A DNA stretch of 60,296 nucleotides, from assembly GCF_030528245.1 (NCBI RefSeq), contig NZ_JAUMZG010000004.1:1-60296 (forward strand). The letters are read 5' to 3'. Both the position numbers and the translations under genes were made by a program. This document shows, one piece after another, positions 18,085 to 26,680 of the stretch. How positions within the stretch are numbered: position 1 is the stretch's first letter; each line of letters begins with the position of its first letter. This DNA comes from Campylobacter sp. (lineage in GTDB: Bacteria > Campylobacterota > Campylobacteria > Campylobacterales > Campylobacteraceae). The notes beneath the pieces were generated by a model, which saw only the letters and a list, made by a program, of their open reading frames with translations, searched no databases and was not told where the DNA came from.

Positions 18085-18799
18085 AATTTATCATTTTTTG
18101 AACACACTCAGTCCCTTTGAAAGGCAGGAAAGCTGGGACAATAGTGGCATCTTGCTGGGGGACTTGGAGGGTGAAATTTCCACGCTTTATCTTAGCCTTG
18201 ATGTGGATGAGGCCCTTGTGAAAGGAGCGGAGGAAAATTCCCTCATCATCACGCATCATCCTTTGATTTTTAAGGGCTTGAAGCATTTTTGTGGTGGAAG
18301 CTATCCTCGGGCATTTTTGAGGGAATTGATACGCAAAAATGTCGCCCTCATCGCTTTGCATACGAATTATGATTTGAGCCATCTTAATGCCTATTTTGTC
18401 AGGGAAATTTTGGGCTTTGATGTTTTCAGTCAAGAGGGCTTTTTGATCTATGTGGATGTGAATTTGAGCTTCAGGGCTCTGTGTGAGCGCGTCAAGGAGC
18501 GATTGCATTTGCCATTTTTGAGGGTGAGCGATTGCGGGAAGGAGCATTTGAGGCGCATAGCCGTTTGTACGGGAAGTGGAGGGGATTTGATCCCTAGCCT
18601 AAGGGAGGTGGATTGTTTTTTGAGCGGGGATTTTAAGTACCATCAGGCCTTGGAGGCGGTGAGCAATGAACTTAGCTTGATTGATTTGGGGCATTATGAG
18701 AGTGAGGGTTGTTTTGCTACGAGCCTTGCGCAAAATTTGCAAAATTTGCCGCTAAGGATTATAATGTGCGTTTCAAAAAATCCATTTCAATATTTTTAA
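18071..18799 (+). CDS. Nif3-like dinuclear metal center protein
   Basis: A 242-residue Nif3/YbgI/DUF34 protein. The metal ligands show as [10 protein letters not shown] (His-His), the His of LIALHTNYD and the C-terminal GHYESE. The precise reaction is unsettled; GTP cyclohydrolase I type 2 annotations of this family are doubtful. I start at ATG 18071 inside the end of glyQ because homology begins at [10 protein letters not shown]. Confidence 0.9.
   Translation: MKLSEIYHFLNTLSPFERQESWDNSGILLGDLEGEISTLYLSLDVDEALVKGAEENSLIITHHPLIFKGLKHFCGGSYPRAFLRELIRKNVALIALHTNYDLSHLNAYFVREILGFDVFSQEGFLIYVDVNLSFRALCERVKERLHLPFLRVSDCGKEHLRRIAVCTGSGGDLIPSLREVDCFLSGDFKYHQALEAVSNELSLIDLGHYESEGCFATSLAQNLQNLPLRIIMCVSKNPFQYF
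18760..18765 (+). promoter_or_regulatory. Internal -10 box before the zinc-ribbon gene
   Basis: TATAAT occurs in the last codons of the Nif3 gene, about 45 bases before the next ATG. The base composition of the following gene's start is also more A+T-rich. It could give an extra transcription start inside the long gene run. Confidence 0.4.
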
Positions 18800-18809
18800 G
18801 GAAAATTTA

Positions 18810-19529
18810 ATGAACAAATATCTCGAGCAATTAGTGCTTTTATCGAAGATTGATAGAGAAATCGACAGCTTTGAGCCTAAAATTGAAAGCATCAATAAAA
18901 CCTTAAAAGAAGCTGAAGAAAGAATAGAAAAAATCAATATTCAGTTGCAAAATTTAGCAGAAGAGGTCAAAGACATAGAGCATCAAAAGATGCAAAATAA
19001 TGCCCACATTGCGGAATTTTCAGCGAAAATTAAAGAATTGGGCAAAAAGAGCGGCGCGGTCAAAACAGAAAAAGAAGCCAACGCCCTCAAGATCGAGGAA
19101 GACATTGCGAGAGAGCAGCTTGATGCGGCTAATGATGAGATCGTTCGTTTGGATAAAATTTTAGACAACAAGGCGCTTTTTAGCAAGGAGCTTTCGAAGG
19201 AAAGGGACAAGGAAGAGCAAGGACTGGATGAAATCCGCAAAACAACGAATGCCGCGATGGAGGGCTTGGACAAGGAGAGAAAGAGCGTCTATGACAAAAG
19301 AGAAAAGCTGGTCAATGACATCAATCAAAAAATTTTAAGTTTTTATGAAAAAATCCGCAAATGGGCGAAAAATACGACCGTCGTGCCTGTGAAAAGGCAG
19401 GCGTGCTATGGCTGCTTTATGAAAATTTATGACAAAACCTACCTTTCCATCATCAAGGGCGAGGAGATCATCACTTGCCCGCATTGTGGCAGAATTCTCT
19501 ACAAAGAGCTTGAAGAAGCGAAAAGTTGA
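18810..19529 (+). CDS. Coiled-coil protein with C-terminal zinc ribbon (C4-type)
   Basis: The 239-residue protein is a long coiled coil (about 5-180) followed by a C4 zinc ribbon, CYGC and CPHC near residues 203 and 226. It belongs to the zf-RING_7 family (DUF164-like, Cj0706 in C. jejuni). H. pylori HP0958/FlgZ, a related protein, binds RpoN and flagellin mRNA and helps flagellar gene control. The same role is likely here but is an inference from family and phylum. It has AAGGA before ATG 18810 and overlaps waaA by 4 bases. Confidence 0.85.
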   Translation: MNKYLEQLVLLSKIDREIDSFEPKIESINKTLKEAEERIEKINIQLQNLAEEVKDIEHQKMQNNAHIAEFSAKIKELGKKSGAVKTEKEANALKIEEDIAREQLDAANDEIVRLDKILDNKALFSKELSKERDKEEQGLDEIRKTTNAAMEGLDKERKSVYDKREKLVNDINQKILSFYEKIRKWAKNTTVVPVKRQACYGCFMKIYDKTYLSIIKGEEIITCPHCGRILYKELEEAKS

Positions 19530-20668
19530 TTTTTTTTTACTATTTTTTGGTGTGGATGGTACATCTGTTTGGCGCCATCCCCTTATTTTTACTCTCTCTT
19601 TTTAAGAGCCGATACAAAAACAGCCTCAAAGCGAGGTTTTTCCTCCACAAAAATTTCCACCAAGAGCCCGCAGATGTGCATTTTCACGCTTGTTCTTTGG
19701 GGGAGGTGAAGAGCATCGAGGGACTTGTTTTGAATTTTGACTCCAGAGTGAGCGTGATAACGCAAACGGGCTTTGATGCGGCTAAAAAATTTTGCAAAAA
19801 ATTAAATTTCCTAGCCTTTGAAAGCCTTCTACCCTTTTGGCTGAAGCCCTGCAAGGTTTTGATTTTATTCGAGGCAGAATACTGGCTGATGCTCGTTTTC
19901 ACGGCCAAACTGAAGGGGGCGAAAATTTTTTTAATCAACGCGAGGATTTCGGATAAATCCTACAAATCCTACCTGCGCTTTGCCTTTTTTTACCGTAAAA
20001 TTTTTTCCTACATTGACCAAGTTTTTGCCCAAAGCGCGCAAGATGCGCAGAGGCTTGAGAATTTGGGAGCTAAAAACATTGAAATTTTTGGCAATCTCAA
20101 GTCTCGCCTAAGGCCAGAGCCCTCCAAAATCTTGCCCAAATTCAAAGAAAAACTCATCATTTTTGCCAGCACCCACAGGGGCGAGGAGGAGCTTTTGCTG
20201 CGTCATTTTACGCTTAAAGACAATGAAAAACTCATCCTAGCGCCAAGGCATCCTGAGCGCTTTTTGGAGCTTGAAAATTTGCTCTTCAAGCTCACCCTGC
20301 CCTTTGATAAATTCAGCGATGTGGGTCAGGATTTGCAGGCAGGGTTTAAGTGCCCCGTTTTACTGCTTGATGCCCTGGGGGAGCTTGTAAATTTTTACGC
20401 CATCAGCGATGTGGTGGTCTTGGGTGGCTCTTTTGTGAGGGGCGTGGGAGGGCACAATCCCATCGAGGCCGCCGCCTTTGATAATTGCATCATTTCAGGC
20501 GTCCACATCCACAATCAAAAAAGCCTCTTCGATGAAGTGGAGGGGGTTTATTTTTGCGAGGACTTGCGCGAATTTGACGCGCGGGTGCATAGCGCTTGCG
20601 TGAAGGCTAAAATTCGCACGATTCAGGGTTTGGAGGGGATGGTCGAAAGGATAAGGAGCGCACTTTGA
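19526..20668 (+). CDS. waaA: 3-deoxy-D-manno-octulosonic acid (Kdo) transferase
   Basis: WaaA (KdtA) adds Kdo to lipid A precursors at the inner membrane. The 380-residue protein has an N-terminal membrane anchor (about 1-22), the acceptor-domain motif HACSLGEVKS, and the donor-domain motifs FASTHRGEE and GHNPIEAAAF. The TTG start at 19526 overlaps the previous TGA by 4 bases. The family length is a little over 400, so it is slightly short but complete at both ends. Confidence 0.93.
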   Translation: MIFFYYFLVWMVHLFGAIPLFLLSLFKSRYKNSLKARFFLHKNFHQEPADVHFHACSLGEVKSIEGLVLNFDSRVSVITQTGFDAAKKFCKKLNFLAFESLLPFWLKPCKVLILFEAEYWLMLVFTAKLKGAKIFLINARISDKSYKSYLRFAFFYRKIFSYIDQVFAQSAQDAQRLENLGAKNIEIFGNLKSRLRPEPSKILPKFKEKLIIFASTHRGEEELLLRHFTLKDNEKLILAPRHPERFLELENLLFKLTLPFDKFSDVGQDLQAGFKCPVLLLDALGELVNFYAISDVVVLGGSFVRGVGGHNPIEAAAFDNCIISGVHIHNQKSLFDEVEGVYFCEDLREFDARVHSACVKAKIRTIQGLEGMVERIRSAL

Positions 20669-21429
20669 TGCAAGAAAAGACCTACAAGCTCCTAGCTCAG
20701 CAGGAAAAAATTTCCAACAGAGAGGCCAAGGAACTCATCGACGCCGGGCGGGTTTTTGCCCACGGTAAAAAAATTTTAATAGCCCGCGCCCTGATGCGTG
20801 CGGGGACAAAATTCAGCCTCACTGAGGCCAAAAAGCCGCAAATTCTCTTTGAGGATGATCGCATCATCGCCGTGGATAAGCCGCATTCTTTTGTGAGTGA
20901 GCGACTTGAGCGGGAATTTCGCGCCAGACTTTTGAACCGCTTGGATAAAGAAACGAGCGGGGTGATTTTGCTCTGCAGGGATGAGAATTTTCGCTTGAGC
21001 TGCATTGAGGAATTTAAAAAGCAAAGGGTTTTTAAGAGCTATATCGCCGTGCTTGATGGAATTTTAGCCCAGGAGCTTGAGCTGGATGCGCCCATCAAAA
21101 CCACTAAGAGCAAGGGGGGTGCGTTCAGTAGGGTTTCTAAGGACGGGCTTAGTGCCCTGAGTCGCTTTGTGCCGTTGATGGTGCGGGGCAAAAAAACCCT
21201 CGCCAAAATCATCATCAAAACGGGCAGGACGCATCAGATTAGGGTGCATGCAGCCCTCGCAGGACATGGTGTGGTGGGTGATGCTTGCTATGCTAAAATC
21301 CCAAGCGATAGGATGTATTTGCACAGCTATGAGCTTGGAATTTTGGATTATTTTTTCAGGGCGGATGTGGATGAGGGCTTTTCAAAAATGGGCTTTGAGC
21401 TTAAAAATTTAGACTTTAAAGCCCTTTAA
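20668..21429 (+). CDS. RluA-family RNA pseudouridine synthase
   Basis: The 253-residue enzyme has the catalytic motif LLNRLDKETSGV with the active-site Asp, and the downstream IKTGRTHQIRVH block typical of RluA/RluC/RluD. A short S4-like segment is suggested at residues 10-45. The target position in rRNA or tRNA cannot be read from the sequence. ATG 20668 overlaps the waaA stop; a TTG one codon upstream is possible. Confidence 0.92.
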   Translation: MQEKTYKLLAQQEKISNREAKELIDAGRVFAHGKKILIARALMRAGTKFSLTEAKKPQILFEDDRIIAVDKPHSFVSERLEREFRARLLNRLDKETSGVILLCRDENFRLSCIEEFKKQRVFKSYIAVLDGILAQELELDAPIKTTKSKGGAFSRVSKDGLSALSRFVPLMVRGKKTLAKIIIKTGRTHQIRVHAALAGHGVVGDACYAKIPSDRMYLHSYELGILDYFFRADVDEGFSKMGFELKNLDFKAL

Positions 21430-21474
21430 GTAAAAATCTTATACAATTGGGCTTTAAATTTTAGGAGAATTTTG

Positions 21475-22812
21475 GTGTTTGAGCTTGTTAGCGAGTCGTT
21501 TAAAGCGGCGGTGAATAAGATCCGCTTTGTTGATGATGAAAAGGCTTTGAAAAATGCCTTAGAAACCTTGAAAAAATCCCTACTCAAAGCCGATGTTCAT
21601 CATAAGGTCATGAAAGAATTTTTAGGCCTTGTCGAGGGTGATGTTAGAAAAAACGGCATAGGGCAGAGGCAGTTTTTGGAGGCTGTGAAGAAAAATTTAG
21701 AGGAAATTTTAAGCGTTGCGGGTAAAAATCAGGGCTTTGTTTTCGCCCCCAAGCCTCCAACGGTCGTTTTGATGGTGGGTTTGCAGGGTGGGGGTAAGAC
21801 CACGAGCACGATCAAGCTTGCGCATTATCTCAAACTGCGCCATAAAAAGGTCCTGATCGCGGCTTGCGATTTGCAGCGTTTGGCGGCGGTTGAGCAGCTG
21901 AGGCAGCTTTGCGAGGCGCATGAAATCGAACTTTTTTCCTTGGAGGGTGAGGACGATGCTCTAAGGGTCGCTGAGCAGGCTTTGCGGAGGGCTGGAGAAA
22001 TTTTAGCCGATGTTTTACTGGTCGATACTGCGGGGCGCTTGGCCATCGATGAGGTCTTGATGGGTGAGCTTAAGAGCATCAAAAACGCCCTGAGACCTGA
22101 TGAAATTTTCTATGTGGCTGATGCGATGAGCGGTCAGGATGGGGTCAGGACAGCGGCGAGTTTTAACGAGGCCTTGGGGCTTAGCGGGGTGATTTTGTCT
22201 AAATTTGATGCTGATACTAAGGGCGGTGTGGCTCTGGGCATCGCTAGGCAAATTCAGCTTCCTTTGCGTTTTATCGGTGTGGGCGAGAAGGTGGCTGATT
22301 TGGAGCCTTTCATCCCCGATAGAATAGTCAGTCGCATCATGGGCGAGGGTGATTTGGCGACTTTGGCGGAGAAAACGGCCGCGGTCATCGATGCGAAAGA
22401 GGCGAAAAAAATCGGGCAAAAGATTAAAAGGGGTGATTTTAATTTTAATGATTTTCTCGCGCAGATGGAGAGCGTTAAGAAGCTTGGGAGTATGAAATCT
22501 TTGATGGGTATGATACCCGGGCTTTCGAATGTGGCTTCAAATTTGAAGGATTTGGACCTTGATAATTCCAAAGAAATCATTCACATCAGAGCGATGATCT
22601 CTTCAATGACCCCTAAGGAAAGGGAGCATCCTGAGCTTTTAAACAACGCAAGAAAGCGTCGAATCGCTAATGGAGCAGGGCTTTCTCAAATGGAGGTCAA
22701 TCGCTTTTTGAAGCAGTTTGGCAATGCGGCGAAGTTGGCGAAGAAATTTTCGGGCAAGGGGGGGATGGATCATTTGATGAATTTGATGAATCAGGCTAGG
22801 CGCCAGTTTTAG
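21475..22812 (+). CDS. ffh: Signal recognition particle protein Ffh
   Basis: Ffh binds 4.5S RNA and signal peptides and, with FtsY, targets membrane proteins. The 445-residue protein has the N domain, the GTPase P-loop GLQGGGKTTS, DTAGR, the TKGG motif and a Met-rich M domain from about residue 300. I use GTG 21475, with AGGAG seven bases upstream; a TTG directly before it is less well placed. It is separated from the previous gene by 45 bases with a possible -10 (TATACAAT). Confidence 0.96.
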   Translation: MFELVSESFKAAVNKIRFVDDEKALKNALETLKKSLLKADVHHKVMKEFLGLVEGDVRKNGIGQRQFLEAVKKNLEEILSVAGKNQGFVFAPKPPTVVLMVGLQGGGKTTSTIKLAHYLKLRHKKVLIAACDLQRLAAVEQLRQLCEAHEIELFSLEGEDDALRVAEQALRRAGEILADVLLVDTAGRLAIDEVLMGELKSIKNALRPDEIFYVADAMSGQDGVRTAASFNEALGLSGVILSKFDADTKGGVALGIARQIQLPLRFIGVGEKVADLEPFIPDRIVSRIMGEGDLATLAEKTAAVIDAKEAKKIGQKIKRGDFNFNDFLAQMESVKKLGSMKSLMGMIPGLSNVASNLKDLDLDNSKEIIHIRAMISSMTPKEREHPELLNNARKRRIANGAGLSQMEVNRFLKQFGNAAKLAKKFSGKGGMDHLMNLMNQARRQF

Positions 22813-22842
22813 AATTGATTTATAAATACTATTTTTAGTATC

Positions 22843-22848
22843 TATAAT
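22843..22848 (+). promoter_or_regulatory. -10 box of rpsP operon
   Basis: TATAAT lies 27 bases before the rpsP ATG in an A+T-rich gap of 62 bases; AAGGAG precedes the start. It would drive rpsP-khpA-rimM-trmD-rplS. Confidence 0.6.
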
Positions 22849-22874
22849 TGAATTTTATTTTCTAAGGAGCAAAA

Positions 22875-23102
22875 ATGACAGTCGTAAGACTCACAAGAAT
22901 GGGAAGGACGAAGCGGCCTTTTTATCGCATCGTGGTAACCGATAGCCGAAAAAGGCGCGATGGGGGCTGGATAGAGAGCCTTGGCTATTATAATCCTATG
23001 GTTGAGCCTGAGGTGATCAAATTTGATGCGGAGCGTCTAGCCTACTGGAAGGGCGTGGGGGCGAAACTTAGCGCTAAGGTCGCTGCGATTACAAGCAAGT
23101 GA
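22875..23102 (+). CDS. rpsP: 30S ribosomal protein S16
   Basis: The 75-residue protein opens [19 protein letters not shown], the S16 signature, and has the usual [11 protein letters not shown] helix near the C-terminus. It heads the conserved group rpsP-KH protein-rimM-trmD-rplS, which joins small- and large-subunit proteins with a 16S maturation factor and a tRNA methyltransferase. Confidence 0.97.
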   Translation: MTVVRLTRMGRTKRPFYRIVVTDSRKRRDGGWIESLGYYNPMVEPEVIKFDAERLAYWKGVGAKLSAKVAAITSK

Positions 23103-23104
23103 TT

Positions 23105-23353
23105 ATGGTAGAAAATTTCCTTGAAGAATATGCAAAATTGATCGTGGATTATCCTGAGAAAATTCACACGCAGAGGGTGGATTTGGGGGATGATTTTGTT
23201 GAAATTTTTATCTTTGCCGACAAGGCAGACACGGGAAAACTGATCGGAAAAAATGGCAAAACGATCAACGCCATCAAAACGATCATTTCGGCCTATAAAA
23301 GCAAAGAGGCCCTTTCCTACCGCGTAACGGTAAAAGCGATTGAGGAGTCGTGA
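23105..23353 (+). CDS. khpA: KH-domain RNA-binding protein KhpA
   Basis: A small type II KH protein of 82 residues with the RNA-binding GxxG loop in KLIGKNGKTINAI. KhpA family members bind RNA, often with KhpB. I start at ATG 23105; an overlapping GTG at 23099 would add two residues and couple it to rpsP. It lies between rpsP and rimM, the standard place. Confidence 0.92.
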   Translation: MVENFLEEYAKLIVDYPEKIHTQRVDLGDDFVEIFIFADKADTGKLIGKNGKTINAIKTIISAYKSKEALSYRVTVKAIEES

Positions 23354-23873
23354 TTTGGTTTTGGTCGCGAGGCTTGGAAAAACCATAGGCCTAAGAGGAT
23401 GCATCAGGCTTCATAATCTTAGCGACTTTCCCTCTCAGTTCAAAAAGGGCGTGAGCTTTTTTTGCGCGGGCAAGCAGCTGGTCATTAAGGCTTACAATCC
23501 TTCAAATCGTAGTATTTTATTTGAGGGCTATGAGAGTGTGGAAAAGGCCTGTGAGCTCACAAATTTAGAGCTTTATCAGAGTGTGGAGCGGACGCGAAAG
23601 CTTTGCAAACTGAAAAAGGATGAATTTTTTTATTTTGACATTCTGGGGTGTGGGCTTAGGATTCCTGAGCGCACTCTTGGGTTTGTGAGGGGCATTGTTG
23701 AGACGGGGGGGGGTTATCTTTTTGAGGTTGAAACCGATGAGGCGCTGAAAAATGCAGGTTTGCCCAAGATTTTTTTTGTGCCTTATGCGGATAGGTTTGT
23801 TTCAAGCATCGATACGCAAAAGCGTGAAATTCTCTGCAAAAATGAAGCCTATTTGATCTTGGAAAATTCGTGA
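23340..23873 (+). CDS. rimM: Ribosome maturation factor RimM
   Basis: RimM helps assemble the 30S head by binding S19. The 177-residue protein shows the N-terminal beta-barrel pattern [19 protein letters not shown] and the C-terminal PRC-barrel [13 protein letters not shown]. Two TTG starts are possible: 23340, which gives the same N-terminal length as I recall for C. jejuni, or 23355, which has GAGGAG seven bases upstream. Both overlap or abut the khpA stop. A run of eight G residues (23705-23712) lies in the coding sequence. Confidence 0.93.
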   Translation: MRSRDLVLVARLGKTIGLRGCIRLHNLSDFPSQFKKGVSFFCAGKQLVIKAYNPSNRSILFEGYESVEKACELTNLELYQSVERTRKLCKLKKDEFFYFDILGCGLRIPERTLGFVRGIVETGGGYLFEVETDEALKNAGLPKIFFVPYADRFVSSIDTQKREILCKNEAYLILENS

Positions 23874-24574
23874 AATTCAGCTTTGTTTCTTTGTTTCCAC
23901 ATTTGATAGAATTTTATTTTAAGGATTCTATTTTGGCAAGGGCTTTGGAAAAACAACTTTTCGAGCTTGAATTTTACAATCCCAGAGCCTTCAGCACAGA
24001 TCCGCACAAAAGGGTTGATGACTACAAAATAGGCGGTGGCGCTGGGCTTTTGATGCGCGCTGAGCCTTTGTTTGCGACCCTAGAGTCGCTAAAAGCATCC
24101 AGTAAGGAGCCTCATTTTATCTTTCTTTCGCCCAGTGCTAAAACCTTCAACCAAAAAGACGCTAAAAGGCTGAGCAAGAAAAAGCATATTGTCCTTGTGT
24201 GCGGTCGCTACGAGGGTATTGATGAGCGGGTCGTGGAGGAATTCGCCAACGAGCTTTTTAGCATGGGTGATTTTATTTTGACGGGAGGGGAGCTTGCGGC
24301 TCTTGCCTTGTGTGATGCGATTTTGAGAAATGTGAGCGGAGTGCTTGGTAATGCGGCGAGCTTGGAGGAGGAGAGTTTTGAAAACCATCTCTTGGAGGCC
24401 CCTTCTTTCACAAAGCCCTTTATTTTCGTAAAACAACCCGCAAATTTAACCACACCTTCAGCCTTTTTAAAGGGTAACCACTCTAAAATCACGGCTTTAA
24501 AAACTACTTTGGCGTCTTGCAAAACGAAATTTTTTCGTCCCGATTTGTTTTTGGAGTATGGACGCAGGAAATAA
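23870..24574 (+). CDS. trmD: tRNA (guanine-37-N1)-methyltransferase
   Basis: TrmD methylates G37 of tRNAs to prevent frameshifting. The 234-residue protein has the knotted SPOUT core with [12 protein letters not shown] and [11 protein letters not shown]. It begins FSFVSLFP at GTG 23870, overlapping rimM by 4 bases, and ends 8 bases before rplS. Confidence 0.96.
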   Translation: MKFSFVSLFPHLIEFYFKDSILARALEKQLFELEFYNPRAFSTDPHKRVDDYKIGGGAGLLMRAEPLFATLESLKASSKEPHFIFLSPSAKTFNQKDAKRLSKKKHIVLVCGRYEGIDERVVEEFANELFSMGDFILTGGELAALALCDAILRNVSGVLGNAASLEEESFENHLLEAPSFTKPFIFVKQPANLTTPSAFLKGNHSKITALKTTLASCKTKFFRPDLFLEYGRRK

Positions 24575-24582
24575 GGATTTCT

Positions 24583-24939
24583 ATGAAAAATAAATATATC
24601 GAGCAGTTTGAAGCGAAGCAGATTGAGGGTAAAAATGTGCCAGATTTTCGCGCTGGGGATACCTTGAAGCTTGCCATTCGCATCAAAGAGGGCGACAAAA
24701 TGAGGGTTCAAAATTTTGAAGGCATTTGCATCGCAAGGAGAGGAAACGGGGTCGATGAAACCTTCATCGTGCGTAAAATCGGCGCGAACAATGTCGGCGT
24801 TGAGAGAATTTTCCCGATTTATAGCGAGAGCTTGGAGAGTATCAGCGTCCTAAGACGCGGTCGTGTGCGAAGGTCAAAGCTCTTTTATCTTAGAGACAGA
24901 CGCGGCAAGGCAGCGCGCATTAAGGAGCTTAAAAAATAA
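24583..24939 (+). CDS. rplS: 50S ribosomal protein L19
   Basis: The 118-residue protein begins [14 protein letters not shown] and contains [15 protein letters not shown] and [14 protein letters not shown]-like family blocks ([13 protein letters not shown]). I chose ATG 24583, just after the trmD stop and preceded by AAGGA; the longer open frame reaching into trmD is not L19. Confidence 0.97.
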   Translation: MKNKYIEQFEAKQIEGKNVPDFRAGDTLKLAIRIKEGDKMRVQNFEGICIARRGNGVDETFIVRKIGANNVGVERIFPIYSESLESISVLRRGRVRRSKLFYLRDRRGKAARIKELKK

Positions 24940-25010
24940 TTTTTCCACATTGATGGGGCCTTGCAAAATGGCTCCAGTGTTTGCGATTTCAAATTTCAAA
25001 GAGAGAATTT

Positions 25011-26354
25011 ATGCAGTGGTCTAAGCATTCTTGGAAAAAATATCCCGCCAAACAGCAGCCCATTTACCCCGATGAAAACGCCCTCAATCAAATCTTAAAT
25101 CGCCTCGAAAAACTCCCACCATTGGTCTTTGCAGGTGAGGTTCGCAATCTCAAAAAAGCCCTCGCTAAGGTATCTCGGGGCGAGGCTTTTTTGCTGCAGG
25201 GTGGTGATTGTGCGGAGAGTTTTGAAAATTTTGGAGCCGACAACATACGCGACATGTTCAAAATTTTGCTTCAAATGGCGGTGGTTTTGACCTTTGCGGG
25301 AGGTTGTCCCGTGGTGAAGGTCGGACGCATAGCAGGACAGTTTGCAAAGCCCAGAAGTGCTGACTTTGAGGAGCTTGGCGGCGTGAGCTTGCCCAGTTAT
25401 AGGGGCGACATCATCAACGGCTTTGATTTTGACGAAAAGGCTAGAATTCCAAGCCCCGAAAGGATGCTTGAGGCCTATTATCAAAGTGCGACCACTTTAA
25501 ATTTGCTGCGTGGTTTTGCTAAGGGTGGGCTTGCGGATTTGCACGAGGTGCATCGCTGGAATTTGGGCTTTGTGAGGAAGAATGAGCTTTGCAGGCAGTA
25601 TGCGGATTTGAGCGAAAAAATTTCCGAGAGCCTTGCCTTTATGGAGGCTTGCGGCATCAGCACGAACAACACCCCCAATCTAAGAGAGGTCTCACTCTAC
25701 ACCTCGCATGAGGCTCTGCTTTTGCCTTATGAGTCGGCACTGACGCGCACAGATAGCCTCAGTGGCGAAATTTATGACTGCTCTGCGCATATGCTTTGGA
25801 TAGGGGAGCGCACGAGGGATCCCGATGGGGCGCATGTGCATTTTTTAAGCGGCGTGAAAAATCCCATCGGCGTGAAAATCGGGCCCCAAGCTGACTTTGA
25901 GGACATTCTCAGGCTCTCAGAGCTTTTGAATCCTCTCAACGAGGCAGGGCGCCTTAATGTCATCATTAGAATGGGTGCGGATAAGATCGCTAAAAAATTA
26001 CCCAAAATCTTTAAAAATTTGCAAAAAGAGGGTTTGAATGTGATTTATAGCATCGATCCCATGCACGGCAACACCATCAAAGCGGGTGATTTTAAGACGC
26101 GAGAATTTGAAAAAATCATGCAGGAGCTCAGATTTTTCTTTGAGATCGCAAGAAGCGAGGGCGTTTATGCTGGGGGGGTTCATCTTGAGATGACGGGGCA
26201 GGATGTTACCGAATGCACGGGCGGCGTGAGTAAAATCACCGCCTCGCATTTGCGAAATCGCTACGAGACGCAGTGCGATCCAAGACTCAATGCCGACCAG
26301 GCCCTAGAGCTTGCTTTTTTGATCGCTGATTTGGTGAAAAAGGCTAGGGAATGA
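25011..26354 (+). CDS. 3-deoxy-7-phosphoheptulonate synthase, class II
   Basis: This DAHP synthase joins erythrose 4-phosphate and phosphoenolpyruvate, the first step to aromatic amino acids. The 447-residue protein is the plant-like class II (AroA-II) type: WSKHSW near the start, [25 protein letters not shown], and [15 protein letters not shown] near the end. I start at ATG 25011 with GAGAG upstream, in line with the C. jejuni protein. It overlaps the ArsC-like gene by 4 bases. Confidence 0.95.
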   Translation: MQWSKHSWKKYPAKQQPIYPDENALNQILNRLEKLPPLVFAGEVRNLKKALAKVSRGEAFLLQGGDCAESFENFGADNIRDMFKILLQMAVVLTFAGGCPVVKVGRIAGQFAKPRSADFEELGGVSLPSYRGDIINGFDFDEKARIPSPERMLEAYYQSATTLNLLRGFAKGGLADLHEVHRWNLGFVRKNELCRQYADLSEKISESLAFMEACGISTNNTPNLREVSLYTSHEALLLPYESALTRTDSLSGEIYDCSAHMLWIGERTRDPDGAHVHFLSGVKNPIGVKIGPQADFEDILRLSELLNPLNEAGRLNVIIRMGADKIAKKLPKIFKNLQKEGLNVIYSIDPMHGNTIKAGDFKTREFEKIMQELRFFFEIARSEGVYAGGVHLEMTGQDVTECTGGVSKITASHLRNRYETQCDPRLNADQALELAFLIADLVKKARE

Positions 26355-26680
26355 AGCTTTATGGGATAAAAAATTGCACCAGCGTGAAAAAAGCTATGGA
26401 TGCCCTGAGGGCTGGGGGCTTGGAATTTGACTTTTTAGACATCAAAAAAATCGATGAGGGGGTTTTGGATTTTTGGCTTTCACAGAGGGAATTTAAAGAG
26501 CTCATCAATACAGCAGGCATGATGGCAAAAAAACTAGCCCTCGACAAACAGGCTCTTGAAAATTTAGAAAAAAGCACCCTCAAAAAGCTAGTTTTAGAGC
26601 ATCCAAGCTGCATCAAGCGCCCCGTGATAGAGCACCAAAATCGCATCCATGTGGGAAAAGAATACGAGGCCTTGATTTAA
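26351..26680 (+). CDS. ArsC/Spx-family protein
   Basis: The 109-residue protein starts [18 protein letters not shown] with a single Cys in the C-x5-K setting typical of the ArsC/YffB branch of the thioredoxin fold, and ends in a conserved [13 protein letters not shown] stretch. Arsenate reductases usually need more than this Cys, so a thiol-related regulatory or glutathione-like role is possible. Its last 4 bases overlap the convergent pnp gene. Confidence 0.87.
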   Translation: MKLYGIKNCTSVKKAMDALRAGGLEFDFLDIKKIDEGVLDFWLSQREFKELINTAGMMAKKLALDKQALENLEKSTLKKLVLEHPSCIKRPVIEHQNRIHVGKEYEALI

